Positions 42,149-50,184 of a stretch of 64,000 nucleotides of DNA are shown here, piece after piece. This stretch comes from Kutzneria sp. CA-103260 (GTDB lineage Bacteria; Actinomycetota; Actinomycetes; Mycobacteriales; Pseudonocardiaceae). The DNA is taken from assembly GCF_018263855.1 (NCBI RefSeq), contig NZ_CP073318.1:9238001-9302000 (forward strand), in the 5' to 3' direction. Within the stretch, counting starts at the first letter, position 1, and each line of letters starts with the position of its first letter. Below the pieces are notes generated by a model. It searched no databases. It was not told where the DNA came from and saw only the letters and a list, made by a program, of their open reading frames with translations. The translations under genes and the position numbers were made by a program.

Positions 42149-42317
42149 AAGCAGTGCGCGAACTCTGGAGCATTGCGCGCGCCTTCGAGCAAAGTTGCAG
42201 CATTCGAGAAGCGCGCGAGCTTTGGAGCAAAGCTGCAGCGGTGGAGGAGCGCCGCGGCACTGGAGGAGTGCGTGAGCTTTGGAGCAATGCCGCGGCGGTG
42301 GAGGGGTGCCCGCGCGT
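42149..42317 (+). repeat. 19-bp tandem repeat array (8 full units plus a partial one)
   Basis: From 42166 eight consecutive 19-nt units can be read, among them TGGAGCATTGCGCGCGCCT, TCGAGCAAAGTTGCAGCAT, TGGAGGAGTGCGTGAGCTT and TGGAGCAATGCCGCGGCGG. The array fills the space between two convergent genes. GCATTG in one unit and CAATGC in another are complementary. Short reading frames across it are by-products. Confidence 0.88.
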
Positions 42318-42328
42318 TCGAGCGGGGC

Positions 42329-43297
42329 TCAGATCAGGTCGGCGGCTAGCTGGGCGGCCTCGCGGGCGCAGCCCCACGAGAGGGTGACGCCGAGGCTGCC
42401 GTGGCCGTAGCAGTGGACGATGGGGCGGCCGGCGATCTCGCGGGCTTCGAGGCGGATGGGGGTGCGCTCGGGGCGCAGGCCGACGCGGTGTTCGAGGATG
42501 GGGGCGCCGGCCAGGAGGGGTTCGACGGCGGCGCAGCGGTCGAGGATGCCTTCGGCGATGGCGGCGTCGGGTTCGAGGCGCCAGTCGCCGACGGCGGACA
42601 CGCCGCCGAGCACGACCTGGTCGCCATGGGGGAAGTAGCTGGTGGACTCGGCCTCGGTGGTGATCTCGACGAAGAACTCCTCCACACCGGGGTTGGCTAC
42701 GACGACGAGCTGGCCGCGAGAGACGCGGACGGTGAGGTCCGGCACGAGGCGGCGGGCGCCCATGCCGCTGCAGTTGACCAGCACGGAAGCCTCGTCGACG
42801 GCCTCGCTGAGGCGGGCGACGCCCCTGATGTCCAGGCGTCCGCCGGCAGCGGTCAGGCGGCCGGTGAGATAGCCGAGGTAGCGGGGCATGTCGATCAGTG
42901 GCACACGTCCCCACTGGCCGCTGACGAAGCCGGGTGGCAGCTCCGCGCGGCCACAGTTGACCAGGCCGGGGACCATGGTCACCTGGGGCGGCAGATCGTT
43001 GATGGGCAGCGTGGTGCGGCTGGCCATACGGCCACGGGTGAGGCGGACGCCGGTGGCGGGGTCGTGGGCCAGCGCGGTGAACTCGGCGAGGCTCAGGCGG
43101 CTCCAGCGCAGCACCCGCTCGGCGGGTTCGGCGAAGGCGGGGCCCCACATCGCGCCGGCCATCGCGGAGGTGGTCTGCCGCGGCAGCTCGGTGCTCATCA
43201 CCCTGGTCCGCACGCCGGCCTCGGCCAGGCACACCGCGGTGGTCAGGCCGATCACGCCGGCCCCGATGACGAGCACGTCGTCACTCACGTCCGTCAC
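42329..43297 (-). CDS. FAD-dependent D-amino-acid oxidase-like protein
   Basis: A 322-residue DAO-family flavoprotein. The N-terminal dinucleotide motif is VLVIGAGVIGLTTAVCL. AMAGAMWGPAF, VLVNCSGMGARRLVPD and the C-terminal RPIVHCYGHGSLGVTLSWGCA are the DAO landmarks (FAD contact and closing loop). It would oxidise a D-amino acid to the keto acid with H2O2. Start is GTG 43297 or GTG 43288. Confidence 0.88.
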   Translation of the reverse strand: MTDVSDDVLVIGAGVIGLTTAVCLAEAGVRTRVMSTELPRQTTSAMAGAMWGPAFAEPAERVLRWSRLSLAEFTALAHDPATGVRLTRGRMASRTTLPINDLPPQVTMVPGLVNCGRAELPPGFVSGQWGRVPLIDMPRYLGYLTGRLTAAGGRLDIRGVARLSEAVDEASVLVNCSGMGARRLVPDLTVRVSRGQLVVVANPGVEEFFVEITTEAESTSYFPHGDQVVLGGVSAVGDWRLEPDAAIAEGILDRCAAVEPLLAGAPILEHRVGLRPERTPIRLEAREIAGRPIVHCYGHGSLGVTLSWGCAREAAQLAADLI

Positions 43298-43359
43298 GGT
43301 AGGGCATCGGACTGGGATTACCGAGTCCGAAAGGGACAGTGCGGCTACGATTCGCGGAC

Positions 43360-43818
43360 ATGTCCCAGCCAAGCGCACCCCCGCAGTTCCCCATCCTGAT
43401 CTCGACCATGAACGACGTCCCGGGCTGCCGGGTCACGCACGTGTTCGGCGAGGTCTTCGGCCTGACCGTGCGCAGCCGCGCGATCGGCGTGAACTTCATG
43501 GCCGGCCTCAAGTCCCTGGGCGGCGGCGAGGTGACCCAGTACACCCAGATGCTCACCGACTCCCGCAACGAGGCGATCGGCCGCCTCTGCCAGATGGCGA
43601 TGGGCTACGGCGCGAACGCCGTGCTGGCCATGCGCTTCGACTGCAACGAGATCGCACAGACGATGAGCGAGGTGGCGGCCTACGGCACCGCGGTCTTCAT
43701 TGTGCCGAACGACCAGCAGGCGCAGCAGCACGCAGGGCAGGCTCACCAGCCGCCCGCACCGCAACAACAGCAGCAGCAGTACGCACCCCAGCAGCAGCAA
43801 CAGCAGCAGCAGCGCTGA
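43360..43818 (+). CDS. YbjQ/UPF0145 heavy-metal-binding-like protein with poly-Gln tail
   Basis: A 152-residue protein. The UPF0145 domain (ILISTMNDVPGCRVTHVFGEVFGLTV, MAMGYGANAVLAMRFDCNEI) takes up residues 10-118. The last 35 residues are a Gln/Pro/Ala tail with runs of Gln. UPF0145 proteins form pentamers of unknown function. The poly-Gln tail is encoded by mixed CAG/CAA and is unusual in length. Confidence 0.82.
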   Translation: MSQPSAPPQFPILISTMNDVPGCRVTHVFGEVFGLTVRSRAIGVNFMAGLKSLGGGEVTQYTQMLTDSRNEAIGRLCQMAMGYGANAVLAMRFDCNEIAQTMSEVAAYGTAVFIVPNDQQAQQHAGQAHQPPAPQQQQQQYAPQQQQQQQQR

Positions 43819-43838
43819 CGGGACAGCCCCACGTGGTG

Positions 43839-43870
43839 AACGGACCATTCCTCACCGGGAGTGGTCCGTT
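43839..43870 (+). terminator. Terminator after the UPF0145 gene
   Basis: AACGGACCA and TGGTCCGTT form a perfect 9-bp stem with a 14-nt loop, ending in TTTCG. Confidence 0.82.
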
Positions 43871-44245
43871 TCGCGTTGGACCCGAGAATCCGGCCTGGGA
43901 AACGGGAAAGGCGCGTGGGCCCGAGGAGGGGTGAGCCGAGAGGAGACCGGGCCAAGAAACGGCCGGGTGGAGAGGGGATCGGGCCAAGAACGGCCCAGGC
44001 CCCAGGAATGTGCGGCCGGGTGGCCGCCATGGTCTGGGAGGCACTGGACCCTCAGCGGATGAGGCCGGGCCGCCGCGGCGTTGGACGGTTGCTGGCAGCG
44101 AGAGGTTGTGGAGGCCCGGCGCAACGTTGTGGGCCCGGCCGAGAACAAGCTGGCCCCAAGAGCTGCTGGTGCCGGCAGGCCGTTGGGTGCTGGAGCCTGA
44201 TGGCCGACAGGCCCTGGGAGGCGCCAGCGCCCGAGGGCCTGTGGG
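43871..44245. other. G-rich gene-free region
   Basis: About 375 bp without a supportable gene, purine-rich on the + strand. It contains short direct repeats (GGGCCAAGAA-CGGCC at about 43948 and 43980; GCGGCCGGGTGG). Frames across it have atypical composition. It looks like decayed or spacer DNA between convergent genes. Confidence 0.5.
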
Positions 44246-45145
44246 TCAGGAGGAGCGGCGGCGGTAGGCGATGCCGGCGGCTACGGCACCGGCCAGGGCA
44301 CCGGCGCCGAGGACGGTGGGGACGCCAATGCGGGCGGCCTTGCGGCCGGTGCGGAAGTCGCGGATCTCCCAGCCGCGGCGGCGGGCGAGATCGCGGAGGG
44401 CGGGGTCGGGGTTGACGGCGACGGCGGTGCCGGCGGTGGAGAGCATGGGCACGTCGTTGATGGAGTCCGAGTACGCGGTGCAGCGGCGCAGGTCGAGACC
44501 CTCACGGGCGGCGAGGGCCCGGACGGCGTGGGCCTTGGCCTTGCCGTGCAGGAGATCGCCGACGAGCCGGCCGGTGTAGACGCCGTCCTTGGACTCGGCG
44601 ACGGTGCCCAGCGCCCCGGTCAACCCGAGCCGGCGGGCGATGATGGAGGCCAGCTCGACGGGGGTGGCGGTGACGAGCCAGACCCGCTGACCGGCGTCCT
44701 GGTGCATCTGGGCCAGGGCCCGGGTGCCGGACCAGATCTTGGCCGCCATGAGCTCGTCGTAGATCTCCTCGCCGAGGTCGACGAGCTCCTGCACGGACCG
44801 GCCGGCCACGAAGCCGAGCGCCTGCTCGCGGCTGGCCCGCACGCTCTCGGGGTTCTCCTTGCCGCCGAGCCGGAAGCGGAGCTGCTTCCAGGCGAAGCCG
44901 GCCAGGTCGGCGGTGGTGAAGTACTTCCGGCTGGCCAGGCCGCGGGCGAAGTGGAAGATCGACGCGCCCATCATCATCGTGTTGTCGACGTCGAAGAACG
45001 CCGCGGCGGTCAGGTCCGGCGGCACCGCGAGGGCGGCCTCCAGGTCGGCGGCGGCCGCCACGGCGGCGTCCGCCGACGCCTCGCCGGCCAGCTCGGCCAT
45101 CCGGTCGAGTTCCGCGTGCTCCGCCTCGTCACGCCAGCGTGGCAC
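44246..45145 (-). CDS. HAD-IB phosphatase, SerB-like
   Basis: A 299-residue HAD-IB hydrolase. Motif I is AAFFDVDNTMMMG, motif II VWLVTATPVEL, motif III/IV SDSINDVPML. A C-terminal hydrophobic segment (TVLGAGALAGAVAAGIAYRRR) probably tethers it to the membrane. It matches the Rv0505c (serB1) position and size class. It hydrolyses a small phosphomonoester; phosphoserine is a guess. The GTG start lies behind GAGCGGGAGG. Confidence 0.88.
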   Translation of the reverse strand: MPRWRDEAEHAELDRMAELAGEASADAAVAAAADLEAALAVPPDLTAAAFFDVDNTMMMGASIFHFARGLASRKYFTTADLAGFAWKQLRFRLGGKENPESVRASREQALGFVAGRSVQELVDLGEEIYDELMAAKIWSGTRALAQMHQDAGQRVWLVTATPVELASIIARRLGLTGALGTVAESKDGVYTGRLVGDLLHGKAKAHAVRALAAREGLDLRRCTAYSDSINDVPMLSTAGTAVAVNPDPALRDLARRRGWEIRDFRTGRKAARIGVPTVLGAGALAGAVAAGIAYRRRSS

Positions 45146-45198
45146 CGCCGCGCCTCCCGCTCCGCTGCTGCCGGTTCCTCATCGTGCAAGGGTAGCGA

Positions 45199-46239
45199 TC
45201 AGCCACCGAGCACAATGCTCGGCAGTCCGGGCAGCAGCGGCGGCAGGCTGCCGAGCGGCACGGGCAGCGGCACGGTGAGGCCGGCGGGCCTGTCACTGGT
45301 CGTGGTGGGCGACGAGCCCTTGGAGCCGGTGGTCACGGGCGGGGCGACGGTCGGCGTGGTGAACGTGACGGTCGGCGTGCCGGTGGTGGGAGTCACCGTG
45401 CCGCCACCGTTCGGCCCGCCGCCGCCGGGTGCCGAAACACCGGGGCGAAGCGTCGGCGTTGGAGCATTGCCGAAGCTTTGCTCGACGGGTGGACGCGTGG
45501 CGCACGGCCCGGTCGCCGGCAGGGCGCCGACGTCGTCGGTGGCGCCGGTGGTGATCGCGTAGCAGTTCAGCCGCGCGATCAGGGCGTTGGCCCGGTCGGT
45601 GATGGCGGTGAGCAGGTCGGCGCTGGTGTCGGTCCGCTCGGGCAGCGACGGGCGCAGGGTCTTGAGCCGCTGGGACTGGGACTTGGCCCAGTCCCGCAGG
45701 TAGGTGAGCCCGGAGCCGTCGCCGTTGGTGCTGAGCACGGTGAGCAGCCGCGACCCGGCGGCGGCGTCGGCGTCGAAGTCGGTGAGCGCGGTGAGATAGG
45801 AGCCGACGGGCGTGTTGCCGCGGGCGACCATGCCGTCCATCTCGTCGATGCGGGCGGTGGCGAACTCGAGGTGCTTGCGCGCCTTGGCGGCGTCGTCGAA
45901 GGCCAGGCCGAAGGAGGCGGACTCGGCGGTCCGCTTGATCGCGTAGAGCGGGTCGCCGGGCAGGGCGTCCCGGCTGAGCAGCAGGCTCATCGCGCCGAGG
46001 CTGAGGATCAGGCACAGGGCGGCGGCCAGGGCCACCATGAGGCGGCCGGGGGCGGTGGATCGGCCGGCTAAGTTCCGGACCGGGCCGCCCGGGCTCGGGG
46101 GCGAGTCGAAGTCGACGTTCTTGAACTCGGCGAGCACCCGCAGCCGCATGCGTTCCCGCTCACGCTGGGTCGGCCCCACCGCGTCGGCCGAGCGCCGCAG
46201 CAGATCCGCGACGCGTTCGTGCTCCATCCGGGTCTCCAC
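45199..46239 (-). CDS. DUF5667 membrane protein, partner of the BldN-like sigma factor
   Basis: About 346 residues. A helical cytoplasmic N-terminus is followed by one membrane helix (MVALAAALCLILSLGAMSLLL), then the extracellular DUF5667 domain (LPGDPLYAIKRTAESASFGLAFDDAAKARKHLEFATARIDEM). A Gly/Pro/Thr-rich tail closes it. The layout suits a membrane anti-sigma factor or sensor for the sigma factor encoded just upstream; this is inferred from the operon. Start GTG 46239 is preferred because the upstream stretch (from ATG 46287) has no ribosome-binding site. Two 19-bp repeat units lie within its tail coding region. Confidence 0.78.
   Translation of the reverse strand: METRMEHERVADLLRRSADAVGPTQRERERMRLRVLAEFKNVDFDSPPSPGGPVRNLAGRSTAPGRLMVALAAALCLILSLGAMSLLLSRDALPGDPLYAIKRTAESASFGLAFDDAAKARKHLEFATARIDEMDGMVARGNTPVGSYLTALTDFDADAAAGSRLLTVLSTNGDGSGLTYLRDWAKSQSQRLKTLRPSLPERTDTSADLLTAITDRANALIARLNCYAITTGATDDVGALPATGPCATRPPVEQSFGNAPTPTLRPGVSAPGGGGPNGGGTVTPTTGTPTVTFTTPTVAPPVTTGSKGSSPTTTSDRPAGLTVPLPVPLGSLPPLLPGLPSIVLGG
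45441..45478 (+). repeat. Two 19-bp repeat units inside a coding sequence
   Basis: The second unit, TGGAGCATTGCCGAAGCTT (45460-45478), fits the 19-bp consensus well; the one before it is weaker. They lie, antisense, in the linker-coding part of the DUF5667 gene (peptide EQSFGNAPTPT). Confidence 0.6.
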
Positions 46240-46298
46240 CTCACCACCTGTCCGCTCCCAATCGAGGAAACGACGGCGGCACTGCATCGGTTACGCGT

Positions 46299-46336
46299 AA
46301 GAGCATTGCGTCAGCGATCGAGCACAGCTAGCGCAG
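46299..46336 (+). repeat. Two 19-bp repeat units at the sigma-factor 3' end
   Basis: AAGAGCATTGCGTCAGCGA then TCGAGCACAGCTAGCGCAG, in phase with the 19-nt repeat seen elsewhere. The second unit runs over the stop codon of the sigma-factor gene. Confidence 0.6.
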
Positions 46337-46930
46337 TTCGGCCGGCAGCAGTTGGGCCAGCCGGCGTACGGCGCGATGCTGCAAAGCCTTGATCGCGCCC
46401 TCGTTCCGGCCCATCTGCTGCGCCGTCTCGGCCACCGACAGACCATGCAGGAAGCGCAACACGATGCACTCCCGTTGGTCGTCGTTGAGTTCGCTCACGC
46501 AGCGCAACAACTCGTGGGAGGTCGCCTCGTCCAGCACGGCCTGCTCGGGACCGGCCGTGACCTGGCGATTGTCGTCCAGCTCGGCGGTGGTGACCTCCAG
46601 CCGGTACCGGCTCGACTTGACGTGGTCGAGCACGAGGTTGCGGGCGATGGTGACGAACCAGGCCCCGACGTCACGGCCCTGGTAACTGACCGTGGTGATC
46701 CGGCGCAGCGCCCGCAGGAACGTCTCGGACGTCACGTCCTCGGCCAGGGAGCGGTCGCCGACGCGGAACAGCACGTACCGGAACACCTGGTCGACGTACT
46801 GGTCGTAGAGCAGGCCGAACGCCTCGATGTCGCCGTTCTGCGCCTTGTCCACAAGCTGCCACGCCTCGGCGTGCTCGTCGGGGGGCGGGGTGGGGCCACT
46901 GGGCTGTTTGGGGCGGGCAGGGCTGCTCAT
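46328..46930 (-). CDS. bldN: BldN-like ECF sigma factor
   Basis: A 200-residue ECF sigma factor. After a Pro-rich leader, region 2 (DIEAFGLLYDQYVDQVFRYVLFRVGDRSLAEDVTSETFLRALRRI) and region 4 (LNDDQRECIVLRFLHGLSVAETAQQMGRNEGAIKALQHRAVRRLAQLLP) are close to Streptomyces BldN/AdsA, including QGRDVGAWFVTIARN and KSSRYRLEVTT. BldN drives aerial-growth genes in Streptomyces. The ATG at 46930 has GGGAGG 12 nt upstream. A 12-bp palindrome lies in the upstream region. Confidence 0.88.
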   Translation of the reverse strand: MSSPARPKQPSGPTPPPDEHAEAWQLVDKAQNGDIEAFGLLYDQYVDQVFRYVLFRVGDRSLAEDVTSETFLRALRRITTVSYQGRDVGAWFVTIARNLVLDHVKSSRYRLEVTTAELDDNRQVTAGPEQAVLDEATSHELLRCVSELNDDQRECIVLRFLHGLSVAETAQQMGRNEGAIKALQHRAVRRLAQLLPAELR

Positions 46931-46980
46931 GGGTCCAGCAGCACCTCCCTTGGTCGGCGTAGCGGCAGCATACGTGTTGT

Positions 46981-46992
46981 TACTTGCAAGTA
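46981..46992. promoter_or_regulatory. Palindrome upstream of the BldN-like gene
   Basis: TACTTGCAAGTA is a perfect 12-bp palindrome 51 bp before the sigma-factor start and about 105 bp before the divergent ligase gene. It is a candidate operator; the binding protein is unknown. Confidence 0.4.
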
Positions 46993-47097
46993 GGTAGCGC
47001 TCGCGGGCGGACCCTGGTGAGACGGATGTACCAGGTCCTGCGTGACGCGGGACCACCGTGACAAAATCCTTCGATCGGCTCGATGGGGAGGTCTCGC

Positions 47098-48582
47098 ATG
47101 ACCGGTGTCAGCAACGTGGCGGATCTGGTCCGGACCGCCGCGGTCCGTGGCCCGGATCACCCCGCGTTCATCGACGCGGCCACCGGGGACACGCTGACCT
47201 GGGCCGAGGTGGACGCCGCCACCGACGTCGAGGCCCACCGGCTGCGTGACGCCGGTCTCCAGCCGGGCGACCGGGTGGCGGTGCGGCTGCCCACCTCCGC
47301 CGAGTTCGCGGTCGCCGTGTTCGGCGCGCTGCGCGCCGGTGGTGTGGTGGTGCCGGTGAGCAACGGCGGCCCAGTCCGTGAGCTGACCCGCGTGCTGAAC
47401 GACAGCGGCGCCTCGCTGCTCGTCGGCGACGGCAGCGGCGCCGCCACGACGGCGCTGGCCGCGCCGAAGCTGCGTGTCGACGGCGGCCTCACCGGCGAGT
47501 CGGTGCGCGGCGGCGAGGACGTGGCGGTGCTCGCGTACACGTCGGGTACCTCCGGTGTGCCTCGCGGGGCGATGTTGTCGCACCGCGCGTTGCTGGCGAA
47601 CGTGGCGCAGTGCGCGGCGCTGCGTCCGGCGCCGGTGACCGCCGCCGACCGCGTGCTGCTCGCCTTGCCGCTGTTCCACTCCTACGGGCTTGGCCCAGGA
47701 CTGTTCCAGGTCGCGGCCGCCGGCGCGACCGCTGTTCTGCTGCAACGCTTCGACGCCGAGGCAGCAGTTGACGCCATTGAGCAGCACCGGGTGACGACGT
47801 TGGTCGGCGTGCCCCCCATGTATCAGGCGCTGTTGCACGTGGACCCCGCGCGGCTACGTGAGGCGCTGGTGACTGTGCGGCTGCTGACCTCGGGCGCGGC
47901 GCCGCTGAGCCCCTCGCTGCTGTCGGCGGTGCAGCAGGCGACGAGTCTGCCGGTATTCGAGGGCTACGGCCTCACGGAGACGGCGCCGGTGCTCACGTCC
48001 ACGCTGGTCGGCGGCCAGGTGAAGCCGGGTTCGGTGGGCCGGCCGCTGCCGGGCGTCGAGCTGCGCCTGGTGGACACCGACGGGCAGCCGTTCGCCGACG
48101 ACGAGGACTTCGTGCTGCCCGACGACGACGCCGGCCTGGTGTCGGTGCGCGGCGCGAACCTGTTCAGCGGCTACTGGCCGGACGGCGCGCACGGCCCCGA
48201 CGCCGAGGGCTGGTTCCGCACCGGCGACGTGGGCTACCTGGACGACGAGGGCGACCTGCACCTGGTGGACCGGGCCGGCGACCTCATCATCGTGAACGGC
48301 TTCAACGTGTACCCGCACGAGGTCGAGCGGGTGATCGTCGAGCTTCCGCAGGTCGCCGAGGCGGCGGTGGTGGGGGTGCCGAGCGAGACCACCGGCGAGG
48401 CCGTGAAGGCGGTGCTGGTGCTGGGTCAGGGTGCCGAGCTCACGGAGGACGCCGTGGTCGCGCACTGCGCGGAGCGGCTGGCGAAGTTCAAGGTCCCGGT
48501 GAGCGTGGAGTTCACGGACGTGCTGCCGCATTCGCCGACGGGCAAGCTGGTGCGCAGCCGCCTACGTCTGCCGCAAGCCTGA
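47098..48582 (+). CDS. AMP-dependent acyl-CoA synthetase/ligase
   Basis: A 494-residue ANL enzyme with A3 LAYTSGTSGVPRGAMLSH, A5 GYGLTETAP, A7-A8 FRTGDVGYLDDEGDLHLVDRAGDLIIVNGFNVYPHEVE and A10 SPTGKLVRSRL with the catalytic Lys. It activates a carboxylic acid to its CoA ester; the substrate is unknown. It has an ATG behind GGGGAGG. It is complete and, unlike the other ligase here, not interrupted. Confidence 0.92.
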   Translation: MTGVSNVADLVRTAAVRGPDHPAFIDAATGDTLTWAEVDAATDVEAHRLRDAGLQPGDRVAVRLPTSAEFAVAVFGALRAGGVVVPVSNGGPVRELTRVLNDSGASLLVGDGSGAATTALAAPKLRVDGGLTGESVRGGEDVAVLAYTSGTSGVPRGAMLSHRALLANVAQCAALRPAPVTAADRVLLALPLFHSYGLGPGLFQVAAAGATAVLLQRFDAEAAVDAIEQHRVTTLVGVPPMYQALLHVDPARLREALVTVRLLTSGAAPLSPSLLSAVQQATSLPVFEGYGLTETAPVLTSTLVGGQVKPGSVGRPLPGVELRLVDTDGQPFADDEDFVLPDDDAGLVSVRGANLFSGYWPDGAHGPDAEGWFRTGDVGYLDDEGDLHLVDRAGDLIIVNGFNVYPHEVERVIVELPQVAEAAVVGVPSETTGEAVKAVLVLGQGAELTEDAVVAHCAERLAKFKVPVSVEFTDVLPHSPTGKLVRSRLRLPQA

Positions 48583-48596
48583 CTAGGGTGGACGCC

Positions 48597-48836
48597 GTGA
48601 GCCACACGGTGACCGTGATGACGAGGGTCGGCTGCGACCACTGCGTGCAGGCTGAGGCGGACGTCCGCCGCATCTGCGACGAGCTGGGCGTGAACTGGTC
48701 GGCGGAGGACGTCGACACCGACCCGGAGCTGCGCGCGGAGTACGGCGACCGGGTGCCGGTGATCCTGGTCGACGGCCGTGAGCACGGCTACTGGAAGGTC
48801 GAGGAGCCGCGCCTGCGCGCGGCGCTGGCGCGCTGA
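48597..48836 (+). CDS. Glutaredoxin-family protein
   Basis: A 79-residue thioredoxin-fold protein with the redox motif GCDHC (C-x-x-C) near the N-terminus and the cis-Pro in RVPVILVDG. It corresponds to mycobacterial Rv0508, which lies just before hemA. It probably reduces disulfides using thiols such as mycothiol (inference). GTG 48597 is preferred; GTG 48588 is possible. Confidence 0.88.
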   Translation: MSHTVTVMTRVGCDHCVQAEADVRRICDELGVNWSAEDVDTDPELRAEYGDRVPVILVDGREHGYWKVEEPRLRAALAR

Positions 48837-48923
48837 CCGCACGGCCGCCCGGCGGGGTGTGAGCTACTTCCTTTTTGTGCGTTGCGCAAACGCTGAAGGC
48901 CGATTCAGTGCTTACTTGTAGGC

Positions 48924-50138
48924 ATGACCCGCGAGATGTTCACGGCCCAGTACTTCGCGCGCGTGCACGAGTTCATGGAGACCGCCCGCGCCGAGGAGCC
49001 GGTGTTCCTGACCCGGCAGGTGAGTGGGGTGCCGACCTGGGTGGTCACGCGCTACGACGACGTCCGCGCGCTGCTCACTGACGACCGCTTGCGCAAGGAC
49101 TCCGTGCAGCTGGGGGAGATTCTGCGGGCCAAGCTGGTCGAGGCCGGGCACAAGCCGGAGATCGGCACCCTGCTCGGCCCGAACATGCTCAACGCCGACC
49201 CGCCGGACCACAGCCGGCTGCGGCTGCTGCTGGCCAAGGAGTTCACCGCGCGGCGGATCGCGCGGCTGCGGCCGTTCACCGAGCGCCTGACCGATGAGCT
49301 GCTGGCCGCCTACGAGGGCCAGGACGGCCCGGTGGACCTGGCCGACGGTTTCGCGGTCGCGCTGCCGGCGCTGGTGATCAGCGAGCTGCTCGGCGTGCCC
49401 GGCGCGGACCGGCACGAGTTCCAGGGCTGGACCGGCGCGCTGCTCAGCGGCGACCCGCGGTTGTCCATGCCGGCCAACGCCAAGATCGAGGCGTACTTCA
49501 AGGAGCTGATCAGGGCCAAGTCCGAGCAGCCGGGTGAGGACCTGCTGTCGGCCATGACCCTGGCCAGCGAGCAGGAGGACCGGCTGTCGGCGGACGAGCT
49601 GCTGTCGGCTGCGGTGCTGCTGCTGGTCGCCGGCCACGAGACGACGGCCAACCTGATCAGCGCCGGCATCCGGCGGCTGCTGACCGAACCGGGGCTGGCC
49701 GGCCAGCTGCTGTCCGACGCGCCGGCGGTGGTGGAGGAGCTGCTGCGCCTGGACTCGCCGGTGATGCTGGCGACCTTCCGCTTCACCGTGGAGGACATCG
49801 AGATCGGCGGGGTCGCGATCCCCAAGGGCGAGCTCGTCCAGCTGTCGGTCGGCTCGGCCAACCGGGACGCCGCCCGGTTCGAGCACGGCGACCGGTTCGA
49901 CCTCGACCGCGGTGGGCGCGGGCACGTCGCGTTCGGGCACGGCCTGCACCACTGCCTCGGCGCCCCGCTGGCCCGGCTGGAGGGCGAGGTGGCGCTGACG
50001 GCGCTGGCCCGGCAGTTCCCGGACGCGCGGCTCGCGGTGCCCGTCGACCAGCTGCCGCACCGCCGCGCGGCGATCATGAACGGCTATTCGGAAATGCCGG
50101 TTTTGCTTGGCGCACGGGCGGTCGTCACGAATTCGTAA
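48924..50138 (+). CDS. Cytochrome P450
   Basis: A 404-residue soluble bacterial P450. The I-helix is LLLVAGHETTANLI, the E-x-x-R helix VEELLRLDSP, and the heme loop AFGHGLHHCLGAPLARLE with the Cys ligand. Size and motifs fit CYP107-like enzymes. The substrate is unknown and no ferredoxin gene is adjacent. It lies between the glutaredoxin and Rex genes, an insertion compared with the mycobacterial order. Confidence 0.94.
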   Translation: MTREMFTAQYFARVHEFMETARAEEPVFLTRQVSGVPTWVVTRYDDVRALLTDDRLRKDSVQLGEILRAKLVEAGHKPEIGTLLGPNMLNADPPDHSRLRLLLAKEFTARRIARLRPFTERLTDELLAAYEGQDGPVDLADGFAVALPALVISELLGVPGADRHEFQGWTGALLSGDPRLSMPANAKIEAYFKELIRAKSEQPGEDLLSAMTLASEQEDRLSADELLSAAVLLLVAGHETTANLISAGIRRLLTEPGLAGQLLSDAPAVVEELLRLDSPVMLATFRFTVEDIEIGGVAIPKGELVQLSVGSANRDAARFEHGDRFDLDRGGRGHVAFGHGLHHCLGAPLARLEGEVALTALARQFPDARLAVPVDQLPHRRAAIMNGYSEMPVLLGARAVVTNS

Positions 50139-50184
50139 GCACCCGCGGCTTGAACCTTTCGGGTCGGCGGAACGAATCTGTGGT

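Noticed and set aside
48878..48894. Near-palindrome GTTGCGCAAAC upstream of the P450 gene
   Set aside because: Arms are offset by one base and no repeat of the motif was found, so support is too weak.
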